From: Acidobacteriota bacterium
Lineage (GTDB): Bacteria; Acidobacteriota; Terriglobia; 20CM-2-55-15
NCBI GenBank assembly: GCA_022821145.1
Contig: JAJEEE010000064.1
Span: 124,001-188,000 of the forward strand
Length of the DNA stretch: 64,000 nt
Reading direction: 5' to 3'
In this document: piece after piece, positions 1 through 8,713 of the stretch
Layout of the letters: every line of letters starts with the position of its first letter
Position numbering within the stretch: the first letter of the stretch is position 1
Position numbers and translations under genes: made by a program
The notes under the pieces: generated by a model
Database searches by the model: none
The model's input: the letters and a program-made list of their open reading frames with translations, nothing else
What the model was told of the DNA's origin: nothing

Positions 1-499
1 CGCGCGGGCCCAGAACTGGGGATTCGAGACCGAGTTCCGGCAGGGCCTGGCTCGCCTGGCGCCCGCGATGGGCAACTTCTCGTGGTCGGCCAACTATACC
101 TGGGTGGACTCCGACGTCGAGATCGGCGACCTGCTGCTCTCGGTCGTGACGTCGACGCGCCGCCCGCTGGCCGCGCAGTCCCGGCACGTGTTCAACTCGA
201 CCTTCGAATACGCCGACGCGGGGCGCGGCCACACGTCGCGGCTGCTCTACAACATGGTCGGCCGAAGGATCCACAACGTCGGCGCCCTGGGCCTGCCCGA
301 CATCTACGAAGAGGCCCAGCACGTCCTCGATTTCGTGATGCAGCAACGCATCGGCGGCGAGGACAGCCCGCTGGAGTTCAAGTTCTCGGCGGACAACCTG
401 CTCGACGACCGGAAGGAGTTGACGCAAGGCGGCGAGCCTTACCGCACCTTCCGGAACGGACGCAGCTTCAGCGTGGGGTTCGGCTACGACTTCTACTAG
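1..499 (+). CDS. TonB-dependent receptor, C-terminal part (5' end outside window)
   Basis: The reading frame is open from base 2, so the gene begins upstream of the window; about 165 residues are visible. They alternate polar and hydrophobic residues in the way of outer-membrane beta-strands (for example NFSWSANYTWVDSD and LEFKFSADNLLDDRKE) and end in an aromatic-rich strand, GFGYDFY, as expected for an outer-membrane barrel recognised by the BAM machinery. The SADNLLDDR stretch matches the conserved last strands of TonB-dependent receptors. Such proteins import large substrates across the outer membrane using TonB energy. The substrate cannot be told from this fragment. The secreted beta-helix protein that follows may be its surface partner, which is inference from adjacency. 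Confidence 0.8.
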   Translation, partial: ARAQNWGFETEFRQGLARLAPAMGNFSWSANYTWVDSDVEIGDLLLSVVTSTRRPLAAQSRHVFNSTFEYADAGRGHTSRLLYNMVGRRIHNVGALGLPDIYEEAQHVLDFVMQQRIGGEDSPLEFKFSADNLLDDRKELTQGGEPYRTFRNGRSFSVGFGYDFY

Positions 500-594
500 G
501 CGCACGACAGCGGCGCACCCATGCAGTCTCGCCCCGGGCGGACCGGACCGCCGGCGCCCGGCGGCATTCTTCTCAGACACCTTGGAGGACCACG

Positions 595-2319
595 ATGACC
601 CACAACGGAAACCGTTCCGGACGGCGGCTCCCGGCCGTCCTCATCCTGGCGCTGCTCGCCGGGCTGGCCCATCCCCTGGGCGCGCAGACGCCGCCCGACA
701 ACGACGCGAACGCGCAGGTGCTGCTCACTCCCGGCGAGGTCGTCTACGCGGCGGGCGACGAGTTCACCTTCACCTACGACTCGGCGAACCCGCAATTCGA
801 CGCGAACACCCAGAACGAACCGACGGCCGAGGAATACACCTGGTTCATCTACGTTCAGCACATGGAAACCGGAGAGCGGCTGTACTACCCGGACTTCACC
901 ACCGACGCCACCGACATGTGGGGCAACTCCGACAACTTCACGGTGAACCAGATCGTTCCGGTCACGGACTTCCTGATGCTCGGCGACGGCGGCTGGTTGG
1001 GCAACCGCGTCATTCCCAACGCTCTCGGCGGGGGCATCGGTGGCGGCATCGACAAGGTCGGCCGGTACAACCTGGTCATCGAGTTGCGTGACGCCTCGGG
1101 CGCGCGGGTGCGCAAGAGCTCGCGCGCCCATTTCTCACTCGTCCGCTCCGTCGAGGTCCTGACGGGAACCATCTCCAACGACCGGACGCTGACCAACGAC
1201 CGGGCCTACCTGCTCAGCGGTACGGTCTTCGTCGGGAACGGCGCCACGCTGACCATCGAACCCGGCACGCACGTCCTCGGCGAGAGCGCCACCAACGGCA
1301 CGCTCGTGATCTCGCAGGGCGGCAAGATCGAAGCCAACGGCACCCGGGGCCAACCCATCGTCTTCACCAGCGACCAGTCCGTCGGTTCCCGGGCGCGCGC
1401 CGACTGGGGCGGCCTGATCATCAACGGCTACGCCACGATCAACATCCCGGGCGGATCGGGACTCGGCGAAGGCGACACGGGCGCCTACGGCGGCACAAAC
1501 GACGACGACAGCAGCGGCACGCTCCGTTATGTCCGCGTCGAGTACGCCGGCACGGAGTTCACGCCCGACAACGAGCTGAACGGCATCGCGTTCCAGGGCG
1601 TGGGCCGCGGCACGGTCGTCGACCACGTCCAGGTGCACTTCAACCAGGACGACGGCGTCGAGTTCTTCGGCGGCACGGTCGACGTCAAGCACGTGCTGTT
1701 GACCAACATCCGCGACGACAGCATCGACTGGACCGAAGGCTGGCGCGGCCGCGGCCAGTTCCTGGTCGTGCAGCAGAACGGCGCGGAAGCCGATCAGGGC
1801 ATCGAGGCGGACAACAACGCCGAGAACAACAACCTGACGCCGCGCGCGAACCCGACGCTGTACAACCTGACGCTGATCGGCGACCCGGACACGAACGAGG
1901 GCACCGAGAGCGACCACGGGATCCTGGTCCGCGAGGGCACGGCCGGGACGTTCCGGAACTTCATCGTCACGGGCTTCAAGGAGCGCGGCATCGACATCGA
2001 CCACGACGCCACGACCGCCCAGGCCCAATCCGGCGCCCTGTCCTTCGCGAACGGCATCGTGTACAACAACAACCCGAACTTCGCCGACGACGTCACGGCG
2101 TTCACCGGCTCCATCGCGGTCGTCGATCCGATGCTGGTCGCCCCCTACAACCTGTTGCTGCCGGACTTCCGGCCGGCATCCGGCTCGCCCGCTCTCGACG
2201 CCCGGCGCGTCGCGTCGCCTCCGGACGACGGGTTCTTCGATTCCACCGTGGATTACCTCGGAGGCATCGACCCGACGAACGACTGGACGCGCGGCTGGAC
2301 CACGTCCCACCTGGACTGA
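595..2319 (+). CDS. Secreted parallel beta-helix repeat protein
   Basis: 574 residues. The ATG at 595 is chosen because a GGAGG lies 7 bases upstream and a signal peptide follows at once (hydrophobic LPAVLILALLAGLAHPLGAQ, cleavage near residue 30). Residues 30-185 form a distinct N-terminal region. From about residue 187 there are short strand-turn repeats with Asn/Gly/Asp turns (GTVFVGNGATLTIEPGTHV, DDGVEFFGGTVDVKH, DDSIDWTEGW), the pattern of right-handed beta-helix surface proteins. Related proteins are often encoded next to TonB-dependent receptors, as here. No catalytic residue set is recognisable, so a polysaccharide-binding, adhesive or lyase-like role is undecided. Confidence 0.7.
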   Translation: MTHNGNRSGRRLPAVLILALLAGLAHPLGAQTPPDNDANAQVLLTPGEVVYAAGDEFTFTYDSANPQFDANTQNEPTAEEYTWFIYVQHMETGERLYYPDFTTDATDMWGNSDNFTVNQIVPVTDFLMLGDGGWLGNRVIPNALGGGIGGGIDKVGRYNLVIELRDASGARVRKSSRAHFSLVRSVEVLTGTISNDRTLTNDRAYLLSGTVFVGNGATLTIEPGTHVLGESATNGTLVISQGGKIEANGTRGQPIVFTSDQSVGSRARADWGGLIINGYATINIPGGSGLGEGDTGAYGGTNDDDSSGTLRYVRVEYAGTEFTPDNELNGIAFQGVGRGTVVDHVQVHFNQDDGVEFFGGTVDVKHVLLTNIRDDSIDWTEGWRGRGQFLVVQQNGAEADQGIEADNNAENNNLTPRANPTLYNLTLIGDPDTNEGTESDHGILVREGTAGTFRNFIVTGFKERGIDIDHDATTAQAQSGALSFANGIVYNNNPNFADDVTAFTGSIAVVDPMLVAPYNLLLPDFRPASGSPALDARRVASPPDDGFFDSTVDYLGGIDPTNDWTRGWTTSHLD

Positions 2320-2330
2320 CCGGGACGCCG

Positions 2331-2849
2331 ATGCAACCGCGTGGATTCCCCCTGGGCGTTCTGCTCGCGTGTCTGGTGTGCGTCCCGATCGTTCGGGCCG
2401 CGCAGGACACGCGGGCGGAACGCCGCCTCGCGGACGGGGCGGGCTCCCCGGAGGAGCTGGCCCGCCGCTTCCTCGACGCGCTGGCGCGGAACGAGATCGA
2501 AGACGTCCGGCGCCTGGCCATGACCGAAGAGGAGTTCCGGACGCGGGTGTACCCGGAACTGCCGGTGTCCGACCCGGCGCGCAACGCGTCGTCCGAGTTC
2601 GTATGGAACATGCTTCACATCCGGAGCGAATCCAACCTCCACTCCGTGATGCGGCAGTCGGGCGGCCGGACCCTGGCGCTGGAGGACATCCGGTTCCGCG
2701 GAGAATCGGAAGCCTACGACACCTTCCGCGTTCACCGCGAGTCCATGCTCGTGCTGACGGACGACGCGGGCGAACGGCAGACGGCCAGCCTCTTCGGCTC
2801 CGTGCTCGAGATGGACGGGCGGTTCAAGATCTTCAGCTTCAATCGCTAG
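2331..2849 (+). CDS. Small secreted protein, unknown function
   Basis: 172 residues starting 11 bases after the beta-helix gene, so probably in the same operon. Residues 1-24 are a signal peptide (LGVLLACLVCVPIVRA, cut before AQD). The mature part begins SPEELARRFLDALARNEIEDVRRL, which looks like the first helix of an NTF2-like alpha+beta fold, and ends FGSVLEMDGRFKIFSFNR. I do not recognise a named family. The context suggests a periplasmic or surface accessory of the upstream receptor and beta-helix proteins. Confidence 0.6.
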   Translation: MQPRGFPLGVLLACLVCVPIVRAAQDTRAERRLADGAGSPEELARRFLDALARNEIEDVRRLAMTEEEFRTRVYPELPVSDPARNASSEFVWNMLHIRSESNLHSVMRQSGGRTLALEDIRFRGESEAYDTFRVHRESMLVLTDDAGERQTASLFGSVLEMDGRFKIFSFNR

Positions 2850-2937
2850 TATTCGGTTCGCGAAAGTCCGTCGGCTTGTTCCGACGGGTGTGACGGCGCG
2901 CCGTACCCGCAGCGAAATCAGTGGCCCGAATGTGAGT

Positions 2938-3055
2938 CTACGGCCGCAGGTGCGGCACCCTCAACCAACCTTCGGTCAGGTCCGTCTCCGACTCGCATCC
3001 GATGACGACCGTGGACGTCTGGGCAACCCGGGGCGCGGGTTGCGAACGCAGTTGA
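2938..3055 (-). pseudogene. Decayed 3' fragment of the secreted protein family of 5606-6145
   Basis: Read on the minus strand this stretch gives TSTVVIGCESETDLTEGW followed by a stop at 2938. It aligns with TLTVDIEYESESDFTPGW near the end of the intact protein at 5606-6145. At DNA level the plus-strand pieces tccgtctccgactcgcatcc and tccgactcggactcgtactc correspond. Only the last 35-40 codons remain and no start or signal peptide is left. The piece lies just upstream of the ATPase/DUF4276 pair. The rest of the 2850-3142 gap shows nothing I recognise. Confidence 0.6.
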
Positions 3056-3142
3056 GGCCGGATATCCTCGCCATAGCCGGGAAAAACACTTCGCAGTGCG
3101 TTGCGGTTGGGACGGCCAAGGTTCAGGAGAGGAATCCACTTC

Positions 3143-4432
3143 ATGGCTGGGATAGAAGGCATCGGCATTCGCAACTACCGCGTTCTGAAGGACGTCACGC
3201 TGGGGAAACTCTGGAACACGCAGGCCGCCCAACCCTTGACGCCCATGACGGCCGTGATCGGCAAGAACGGAGTGGGTAAGAGTTCGTTGTTCGACGCCTT
3301 CGGTTTTCTCGCAGACTGCCTCAGGCTGGGAGTCGAGGAGGCTTGCGACGCGCGGGGCCGCGGCGGATTCGATCGAATCCGCTCGCAGGGCAGCAAGGCC
3401 GCCATCGAACTTGAGGTGTACTACAGAGAAGAACCGAACTCGCGTCCGATTACGTACGAACTGGCGATCGACAAGGACATTTCGGGTCGTCCGTTCGTTT
3501 CGCGCGAACGCCTTCGCCAACGGAGGCGGGGTCAAACCCATGGCCGGCCCTTCTCGTTCCTGATCATGGAGGCCGGCCGGGGAGCGGCTTGGCAAGGCGA
3601 CGCTCAAGGGTGGCGGGGCGACGACACCGACGACCGTGCGGAATTCGATTTCAGCGCACTCCTGAAAGAATTGACGGATGACGAGGAGAGTGCGGAAACC
3701 GAGTTTGTCGAGCTAGACGACAAACGCAAACTCGGTATCGCCACGCTTGGAGCGCTGAAGCAACACCCAAGGATATCGTCCTTCCGGCGGTTCATCGAGG
3801 GATGGTATCTGAGCTACTTCACTCCGGACGCCGCTAGGGGATTACCGCTCGCCGGTCCCCAAAGACGTCTCAACATGCACGGAGACAATCTCGGCAACGT
3901 CGTTCAGTTCATGAAGCGTGAGCATTCCATCCGGTTCGAACGTATCCTGGAGCGGATCGCTGCGAAAGTCCCCGGTATTGACCGGATCGGAACCGAACGG
4001 ACACTTGACGGGCGATTGCTACTCTGCTTCAACGACCAGGGATTCGACGACCCCTTCTACGCGCAGCAGGTATCCGACGGCACGCTGAAGATATTCGCTT
4101 ACCTGCTCATGCTCGAAGATCCGCAGCCACCACCGTTCATCTGTATCGAAGAGCCGGAGAATGGCCTCTATCACAAGCTGTTGGAGGTTCTAGTCGAGGA
4201 ATTCCGAAACCACGCTACGGGGAGAAAACAGGCGCCCCAGATTTTCGTCACCACGCACCAACCGTATTTCGTCGACGCGTTGAGTCCGAACGAAACATGG
4301 ATTTTGGAGAAGGAAGCCGACGGCTTTTCCTCGATCCGAAGGGCCAGCGACGATTCGATCGTCAAGTCCATGGTGGACGAGGGGCTCGGGTTGGGCAGCC
4401 TCTGGTACAGCGAGTATCTGGATCGGATCTGA
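3143..4432 (+). CDS. AAA ATPase of the RecF/OLD-like (ABC-type) class, first gene of a two-gene module
   Basis: 429 residues from ATG 3143, preceded by an AGGAGAGG at 3125-3132. Walker A is GKNGVGKSS (about 40-48), the ABC-type signature is VSDGTLKIF (about 310-318), Walker B is FICIEEPEN (about 332-340) and the H-switch is THQP (about 370). This is the layout of single-chain SMC/RecF-like ATPases used in several anti-phage systems (OLD, PtuA, RloA relatives). It lies 3 bases before the DUF4276 gene, and such ATPase plus TOPRIM-like pairs are commonly defensive. AT content looks a little higher than in flanking genes, which hints at acquisition. An anti-phage role is inference; no specific named system is claimed. 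Confidence 0.8.
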   Translation: MAGIEGIGIRNYRVLKDVTLGKLWNTQAAQPLTPMTAVIGKNGVGKSSLFDAFGFLADCLRLGVEEACDARGRGGFDRIRSQGSKAAIELEVYYREEPNSRPITYELAIDKDISGRPFVSRERLRQRRRGQTHGRPFSFLIMEAGRGAAWQGDAQGWRGDDTDDRAEFDFSALLKELTDDEESAETEFVELDDKRKLGIATLGALKQHPRISSFRRFIEGWYLSYFTPDAARGLPLAGPQRRLNMHGDNLGNVVQFMKREHSIRFERILERIAAKVPGIDRIGTERTLDGRLLLCFNDQGFDDPFYAQQVSDGTLKIFAYLLMLEDPQPPPFICIEEPENGLYHKLLEVLVEEFRNHATGRKQAPQIFVTTHQPYFVDALSPNETWILEKEADGFSSIRRASDDSIVKSMVDEGLGLGSLWYSEYLDRI

Positions 4433-4435
4433 CCC

Positions 4436-5098
4436 GTGCATTTTGAGATCCTGGTCGAGGACAAGTCCGGCAGCATTGCGCTTGAAGCCATTCTTGAGCA
4501 CATTCTCGGCCCCAACGGCACACCTCACACCCGGCGGGTCATTTCCTACAAGGGCCTCGGTCACATACCCAAAGGTTTGAGCGGCGTCGTGGATCCGAAA
4601 AAGCGGATCCTTCTGGATCGCTTACCGAGCCTGTTGCGCGGTTATGGGAAAAGCCTCAAACACCTCGGAGATTCTACGGCAGTGGTCGTCGTCGTGGACT
4701 TGGACGACAAGCAATGCGTCGAGTTCAAACAGCAGTTGCTCTCCGTGTTGAACGCGTGCGAACCGCGCCCAAGGGCCTTGTTCAGAATCGCGATCGAAGA
4801 AAGCGAGGCGTGGTTGTTAGGGGACCCCGACGCCGTCAAGGCAGCCTACCCTGGCGCAAGGGACTCCATTCTGGATGGTTACGCACAAGACAGTATCTGC
4901 GGCACGTGGGAAGTGCTCGCTGACGCTGTCCATCAGGGCGGCGCGGCTCGCCTGGCAAAAACAGGCTACCCGGCAATCGGGATCGCGAAATGCGAATGGG
5001 CGCGGATGATCGCTCCTCTAATGGACGTGGAAAAAAATCGATCGCGAAGTTTCCGTTTGTTCCGGGACACGGTAAAACAACTCGCCGGTACGGTGTAG
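4436..5098 (+). CDS. DUF4276 family protein (TOPRIM-like), partner of the ATPase
   Basis: 220 residues, GTG start 3 bases after the ATPase stop, so almost certainly co-translated. The N-terminus HFEILVEDKSGSIALEAIL carries the acidic residue expected for a TOPRIM fold, and AVVVVVDLDD supplies the DxD motif on the next acidic strand. Other family landmarks are YKGLGHIPK, RLPSLLRGYGK, IAIEESEAWLLGD and DSICGTWEVLADA. TOPRIM proteins of this kind are usually metal-dependent nucleases. With an ABC-type ATPase they form two-component effector systems. Nuclease activity and target are inferred from the fold. Confidence 0.8.
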   Translation: MHFEILVEDKSGSIALEAILEHILGPNGTPHTRRVISYKGLGHIPKGLSGVVDPKKRILLDRLPSLLRGYGKSLKHLGDSTAVVVVVDLDDKQCVEFKQQLLSVLNACEPRPRALFRIAIEESEAWLLGDPDAVKAAYPGARDSILDGYAQDSICGTWEVLADAVHQGGAARLAKTGYPAIGIAKCEWARMIAPLMDVEKNRSRSFRLFRDTVKQLAGTV

Positions 5099-5204
5099 GC
5101 ACTCTCAACGCAAAGATTTCCGGAACCGCGCGAGTTCCTGTTCCAACCCGGCCGGCAGGTCGCCCGGGAATACCTCGGTAGGGGCGACGTCGACTTCGGG
5201 ATGC

Positions 5205-5425
5205 TCGGAGACTGCGGCCGGAGCCCGATGCCGAACACGCGAGCGAGTTGCGACCTCGACCGGGCGTCGGTAAGACCCAAATCCAACTCGTATCCGATGA
5301 CGACCGTGAAGGTCGGAATTGCCGCCAGCGGAATGCCAGTGGAGTGTGGCGTCGGGCGGGACATGCAGACTTCGTTGGCAAGGGTCAGGACCACTTGGTC
5401 GTCGCGGACATGAACGTCTTCGAGC
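5205..5425 (-). pseudogene. Second decayed fragment of the secreted protein family of 5606-6145
   Basis: On the minus strand this encodes DVHVRDDQVVLTLANEV, then PTFTVVIGYELDLGLTDARS and QLARVFGIGLRPQ. These match VAVADRAVVVRLVY, PTLTVDIEYESESDFTPGW and QLERAFRIEAEPE of the intact downstream gene in the same order. A stop codon lies just upstream in frame, there is no signal peptide, and the reading continues past the usual end. It is a broken copy on the other side of the ATPase/DUF4276 pair. The remainder of the 5099-5605 gap holds no recognisable gene or site. Confidence 0.6.
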
Positions 5426-5605
5426 AGGGACCTGCCGCGCGTCTACTGAGGGCTCCCGAGTCCGGTTCCGGGCGGCAGCCGTGGCCGGGCCGGCCAGGAT
5501 TGGCCAGGATCGGCAGCCTGCGCGCCGCGGTGTTCACACGATCGGTTACGTCGCGGGGACGCGCGCCAGAAGGCGTTTTTTAGCCCGGAACGAGGGGTGA
5601 GCGAA

Positions 5606-6145
5606 CTAGCGCGGCAGGCCGGTCTCCGGCTCGGCCTCGATCCGAAAAGCGCGCTCGAGCTGTTCCCTCACCCAGCCGGGCGTGAAGTCCGACTCGGACT
5701 CGTACTCGATATCGACCGTCAACGTCGGGGCCTCCACCGGCGGCTCGCCTCGGCTCGGCGGAGGCGGAAAGCCCGTGCGGGTGGTGTAGACCAGCCTCAC
5801 GACCACCGCGCGGTCCGCGACGGCGACGCCCGCGAGCCGGAAGGTGTCGCTGGCGCGCGCGTAGTACCCCCGCTCCCGGTCACCTGCGTCCACGGGCCGC
5901 ACGTCGACGTCGACGCCGATGACGACGCCGGGGCTGCGAAACGGCGTTTCCCGGAGCGGAACCAGCTCGACGGATTGGAGACCTTCCATGATCGGCCGCA
6001 GCCGCGGCGGCAGCGGCGGCGGTGGGGGCGGTGGCGGCGGCGGAAAGCGCCGGCCGAACTGGGCGGGCAAGACGGCTACAGGAAACATGCCGGCGGCCAC
6101 TTGCGAAACGACCAGAACCAGGACAATGACGGCCGCGGCTTTCAT
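5606..6145 (-). CDS. Secreted proline-rich protein, unknown function
   Basis: 179 residues. Residues 1-19 are a signal peptide (MKAAAVIVLVLVVSQVAAG). A run of ten prolines begins near residue 36 and is followed by LPPRL, a likely rigid linker. The C-terminal part is a small beta-rich domain (PGVVIGVDVDVRPV, DRAVVVRLVY, PTLTVDIEYESESDF) that ends in a charged helix, WVREQLERAFRIEAE. I do not recognise the family. Two decayed relatives lie upstream on the same strand at 5205-5425 and 2938-3055, so this is the surviving member of a local tandem family. Confidence 0.55.
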   Translation of the reverse strand: MKAAAVIVLVLVVSQVAAGMFPVAVLPAQFGRRFPPPPPPPPPPLPPRLRPIMEGLQSVELVPLRETPFRSPGVVIGVDVDVRPVDAGDRERGYYARASDTFRLAGVAVADRAVVVRLVYTTRTGFPPPPSRGEPPVEAPTLTVDIEYESESDFTPGWVREQLERAFRIEAEPETGLPR

Positions 6146-6292
6146 GGAACAGATTGTTTCACGACCCGTGGGCCGACGCCACGAATCGCGAGCGTCTCGA
6201 CGCCGGCCGGCAAGGCCGGCGGACCTCCGTCCGAAAACCGGGTCCGCCGAGCACCCTACGCTTGTGGAACGCGCGCCGCTCGGGCGAGGGGG

Positions 6293-7645
6293 CTATCCCT
6301 CGTCGTCGAGAGGCTTGTGGCGGAGTCCGAAGTAGAGCACGGCCACGAGGAGCAGCAGCGCCAGGGCGATGGCGGGCGCGCGCCAGTCTCCGGCCGCGAC
6401 CCGGACCGTGAACATCACCAGGCAGACCACGGCGCCGAGCCCCGGCACCACGATCGGCAGCTCGAACGCGCCCCGGGGCTCGTTGGGCCTCAGCTTCAGG
6501 ATGACCAGCGCGCTGTTCACCACCGAGAACACCAGCAGCAGCAACAACACGGTCGCCGAGGCCAGTTGCGAGATGTCGCCCGACAGGATCAGGGCGAATA
6601 TGACGACGAAGATCAGGCCGATCGCGAAATGCGGCGTGCGCCTCTCCGGGTGGACGCGTGACAGTTGCGGCGGCAGGTGCCCGTCCCGCGCCATGCCGAA
6701 GAGCAGGCGCGACGCCGTGACGTAGTTGATCAGACCCGTATTGGCGACCGCGAACACGGTGATCGCGATGAACACCCACGCCGGGAACCAGGGCGCCGCG
6801 CGCGCCACGACTTCCGCCAACGGCGCGTTGGCTTCGGCCAGCTCCTGCCAGGGCACGACCGAGACGGCGCTGATGGCCACGCTCATGTAGATGATGACGG
6901 TCAGGCAAAGCGCCATCACCAGGCCGAGCGGCATGTCGCGCCGCGGGTTCTTCAACTCCTCGGCGACGTTGAGCGAATCCTCGAACCCGAGGAAGGCGTA
7001 GAAGGTCAGCACGATGCCCTGTACCAGGAACACGAACGGCAGACCGGAATCGGTTTCCGGCGTCGGCGGAAACTCCATCAGGTTCGTCGAGCCCCAGAAA
7101 CGCAGGCACACGGCGATGACCAGCAGCAGTCCGCCCGCCTCGACCAGCGTGAAGACGACGTTGGTCCACATCGATTCGCGGATGCCGCGATAGACGATGC
7201 CGCCCACGATGGCGAGATAGACCAGCGCCAGCGCGTTCGTCGGCAGGCCCTCCAGCATGGGCACGGCTTGCAGGTTCTCGCCCACGACGCGCGCGCCGGC
7301 TGCGATCGACGTGAACCCGGAACAGGCCACCGTGAGGCCGACGACATGGGTCAGCATTCGCCGCCGATAGGCGCGATGCGTGACGTAGGCGGCGCCCCCC
7401 GCTCGCGGGTAGCGCGAACCCAGCGAGGCGTAGGACAACCCGGTCAACCCCGCCGCGACCAGCGACAACGCGAAGGCCAGCCAGATGGCCGAACCCATCT
7501 CGGCGGCCACCTGCCCGATCAGCCCGTAGATTCCGGCGCCCAGCATGCCGCCGGCGCCGTACAGCGTCATCTGCCAGAGGGTGACGCTTTTCCGAAGCCC
7601 GGGTTCGCCGGCGCCGGAAGCGGCCGGCTCGAGATTCCGTTCCAT
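6293..7645 (-). CDS. APC-family amino acid permease
   Basis: 450 residues with about twelve hydrophobic segments. The first (LWQMTLYGAGGMLGAGIYGLIGQVAAEMG) carries the glycine-rich unwound helix GAGIYGLIG that binds substrate in APC transporters, and YASLGSRYPRAGGAAYVTHRAY follows as usual. FYAFLGFEDSLNVAEELKNPRRDMP is the conserved sixth-helix and loop motif of the family. The protein should import amino acids at the inner membrane with a cation gradient; the substrate is not predictable. Its neighbours on the same strand do not clearly belong to one pathway. Confidence 0.85.
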   Translation of the reverse strand: MERNLEPAASGAGEPGLRKSVTLWQMTLYGAGGMLGAGIYGLIGQVAAEMGSAIWLAFALSLVAAGLTGLSYASLGSRYPRAGGAAYVTHRAYRRRMLTHVVGLTVACSGFTSIAAGARVVGENLQAVPMLEGLPTNALALVYLAIVGGIVYRGIRESMWTNVVFTLVEAGGLLLVIAVCLRFWGSTNLMEFPPTPETDSGLPFVFLVQGIVLTFYAFLGFEDSLNVAEELKNPRRDMPLGLVMALCLTVIIYMSVAISAVSVVPWQELAEANAPLAEVVARAAPWFPAWVFIAITVFAVANTGLINYVTASRLLFGMARDGHLPPQLSRVHPERRTPHFAIGLIFVVIFALILSGDISQLASATVLLLLLVFSVVNSALVILKLRPNEPRGAFELPIVVPGLGAVVCLVMFTVRVAAGDWRAPAIALALLLLVAVLYFGLRHKPLDDEG

Positions 7646-7708
7646 GGACCCGTCCTTGCTGTTTGGAGGTGTTCCGATTCCGCAGCGGCCCTGGGAGTCG
7701 CCGCGGCC

Positions 7709-8713
7709 CTAGTAACCGCCGTCGGCGTAGTAGCCGGACCCGACGAGAATCGGCAGGCCGAAGACCACGACGCGCTTCACGAACGCCACCTTGGGCTCGA
7801 TGTTCCCGGTCGCCGGGTTGCGCGCCGCGTAGTGGAAGAAGGCCTCGCCGAACGCGTCGCCGAGCGGGACGACGTTCCGGCCGCCGAACGGGCCGTCCGG
7901 GTAGTTGTTCAACTCAGGCGCCGCCCCGCCGAACCACGGGCTGTCGGCGTCGCCCGTGAAGACCGTGTTGCCGTAGGCGTCGATACCGAACACGTAGATC
8001 GATGAGCCCCGCCAGCGCGGGTCGCTTGCGAGGGTCCGGCCGGCGAAGTAGCCCTTCGATTCCATCTCCATCGCCGCGCAACGGACGAACTCCTGAAGCC
8101 GTTCCTCGGACGGATCGGCTTCCAGCCCCGCCGCGTGGACCTCGGCCGGCTCGCACGTGCTGGGCAGGTCGCGGCGGTAGACGCCGGCGCCGATCGCCGC
8201 CAGGTTCCCTTCCCACTCGATGCGCTTGATGTAGGAAAACTTCGGCTCGTCCCGCCCGGTGGCCGGATTGGTGAACGAGTAGTACACCCAGCCCTGGCCG
8301 AACTGGGTCACGATGCGGTGCTGTTCCTTGTAGTAGTCGTTGCCGAAAGCGTCGATCAGCAGCCCCAGCGACGATCCTTCCCGTTCCCGCGCGGGCGGGA
8401 AGACGAAGAGCCGCGCCTGGTCGCTCATCGGCGTCGCCTCGGAGACGAAGACGTAGTTCGGGCCGCTGTTCCAGCGCTCGTCCTCGTTGAACGCCCGGCG
8501 GGCTTCGGTGAACCCGTGCTCCTGGACGAACTCGTAGGCGCATTGGACGAACGCCCGGGCGTCCTCCGCGGTGCGGACGGCGCGGGCCGTCACGGAACGA
8601 TCCGCGCAGGTCAACGGCCCGGACGCATCCTGGGCGGCGAGCGCTTGCGGGGCAACGGCGCATGTCAACGGGATCCAACTGCAAGAGAGCAAGTAAAACA
8701 TTCGGCGTTTCAT
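7709..8713 (-). CDS. Secreted protein with two Cache-like sensor domains
   Basis: 334 residues with a signal peptide (LSCSWIPLTCAVAPQALAA). Two matching halves are visible. The first includes FVQCAYEFVQEHG, DAFGNDYYKEQ, YYSFTNPATGRDEPKFSYIK and AAIGAGVY. The second includes FVRCAAMEMESKG, DAYGNTVFTG, FFHYAARNPATGNIEPKVAFVK and ILVGSGYY. The pattern of entry helix, then DAxGN, then NPATG..EPK..(Y/F)(I/V)KR is that of single-Cache periplasmic ligand-binding domains, here duplicated in one soluble protein without a transmembrane or output domain. Its start codon overlaps the stop of the upstream dipeptidase gene by four bases (ATGA). Confidence 0.7.
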   Translation of the reverse strand: MKRRMFYLLSCSWIPLTCAVAPQALAAQDASGPLTCADRSVTARAVRTAEDARAFVQCAYEFVQEHGFTEARRAFNEDERWNSGPNYVFVSEATPMSDQARLFVFPPAREREGSSLGLLIDAFGNDYYKEQHRIVTQFGQGWVYYSFTNPATGRDEPKFSYIKRIEWEGNLAAIGAGVYRRDLPSTCEPAEVHAAGLEADPSEERLQEFVRCAAMEMESKGYFAGRTLASDPRWRGSSIYVFGIDAYGNTVFTGDADSPWFGGAAPELNNYPDGPFGGRNVVPLGDAFGEAFFHYAARNPATGNIEPKVAFVKRVVVFGLPILVGSGYYADGGY

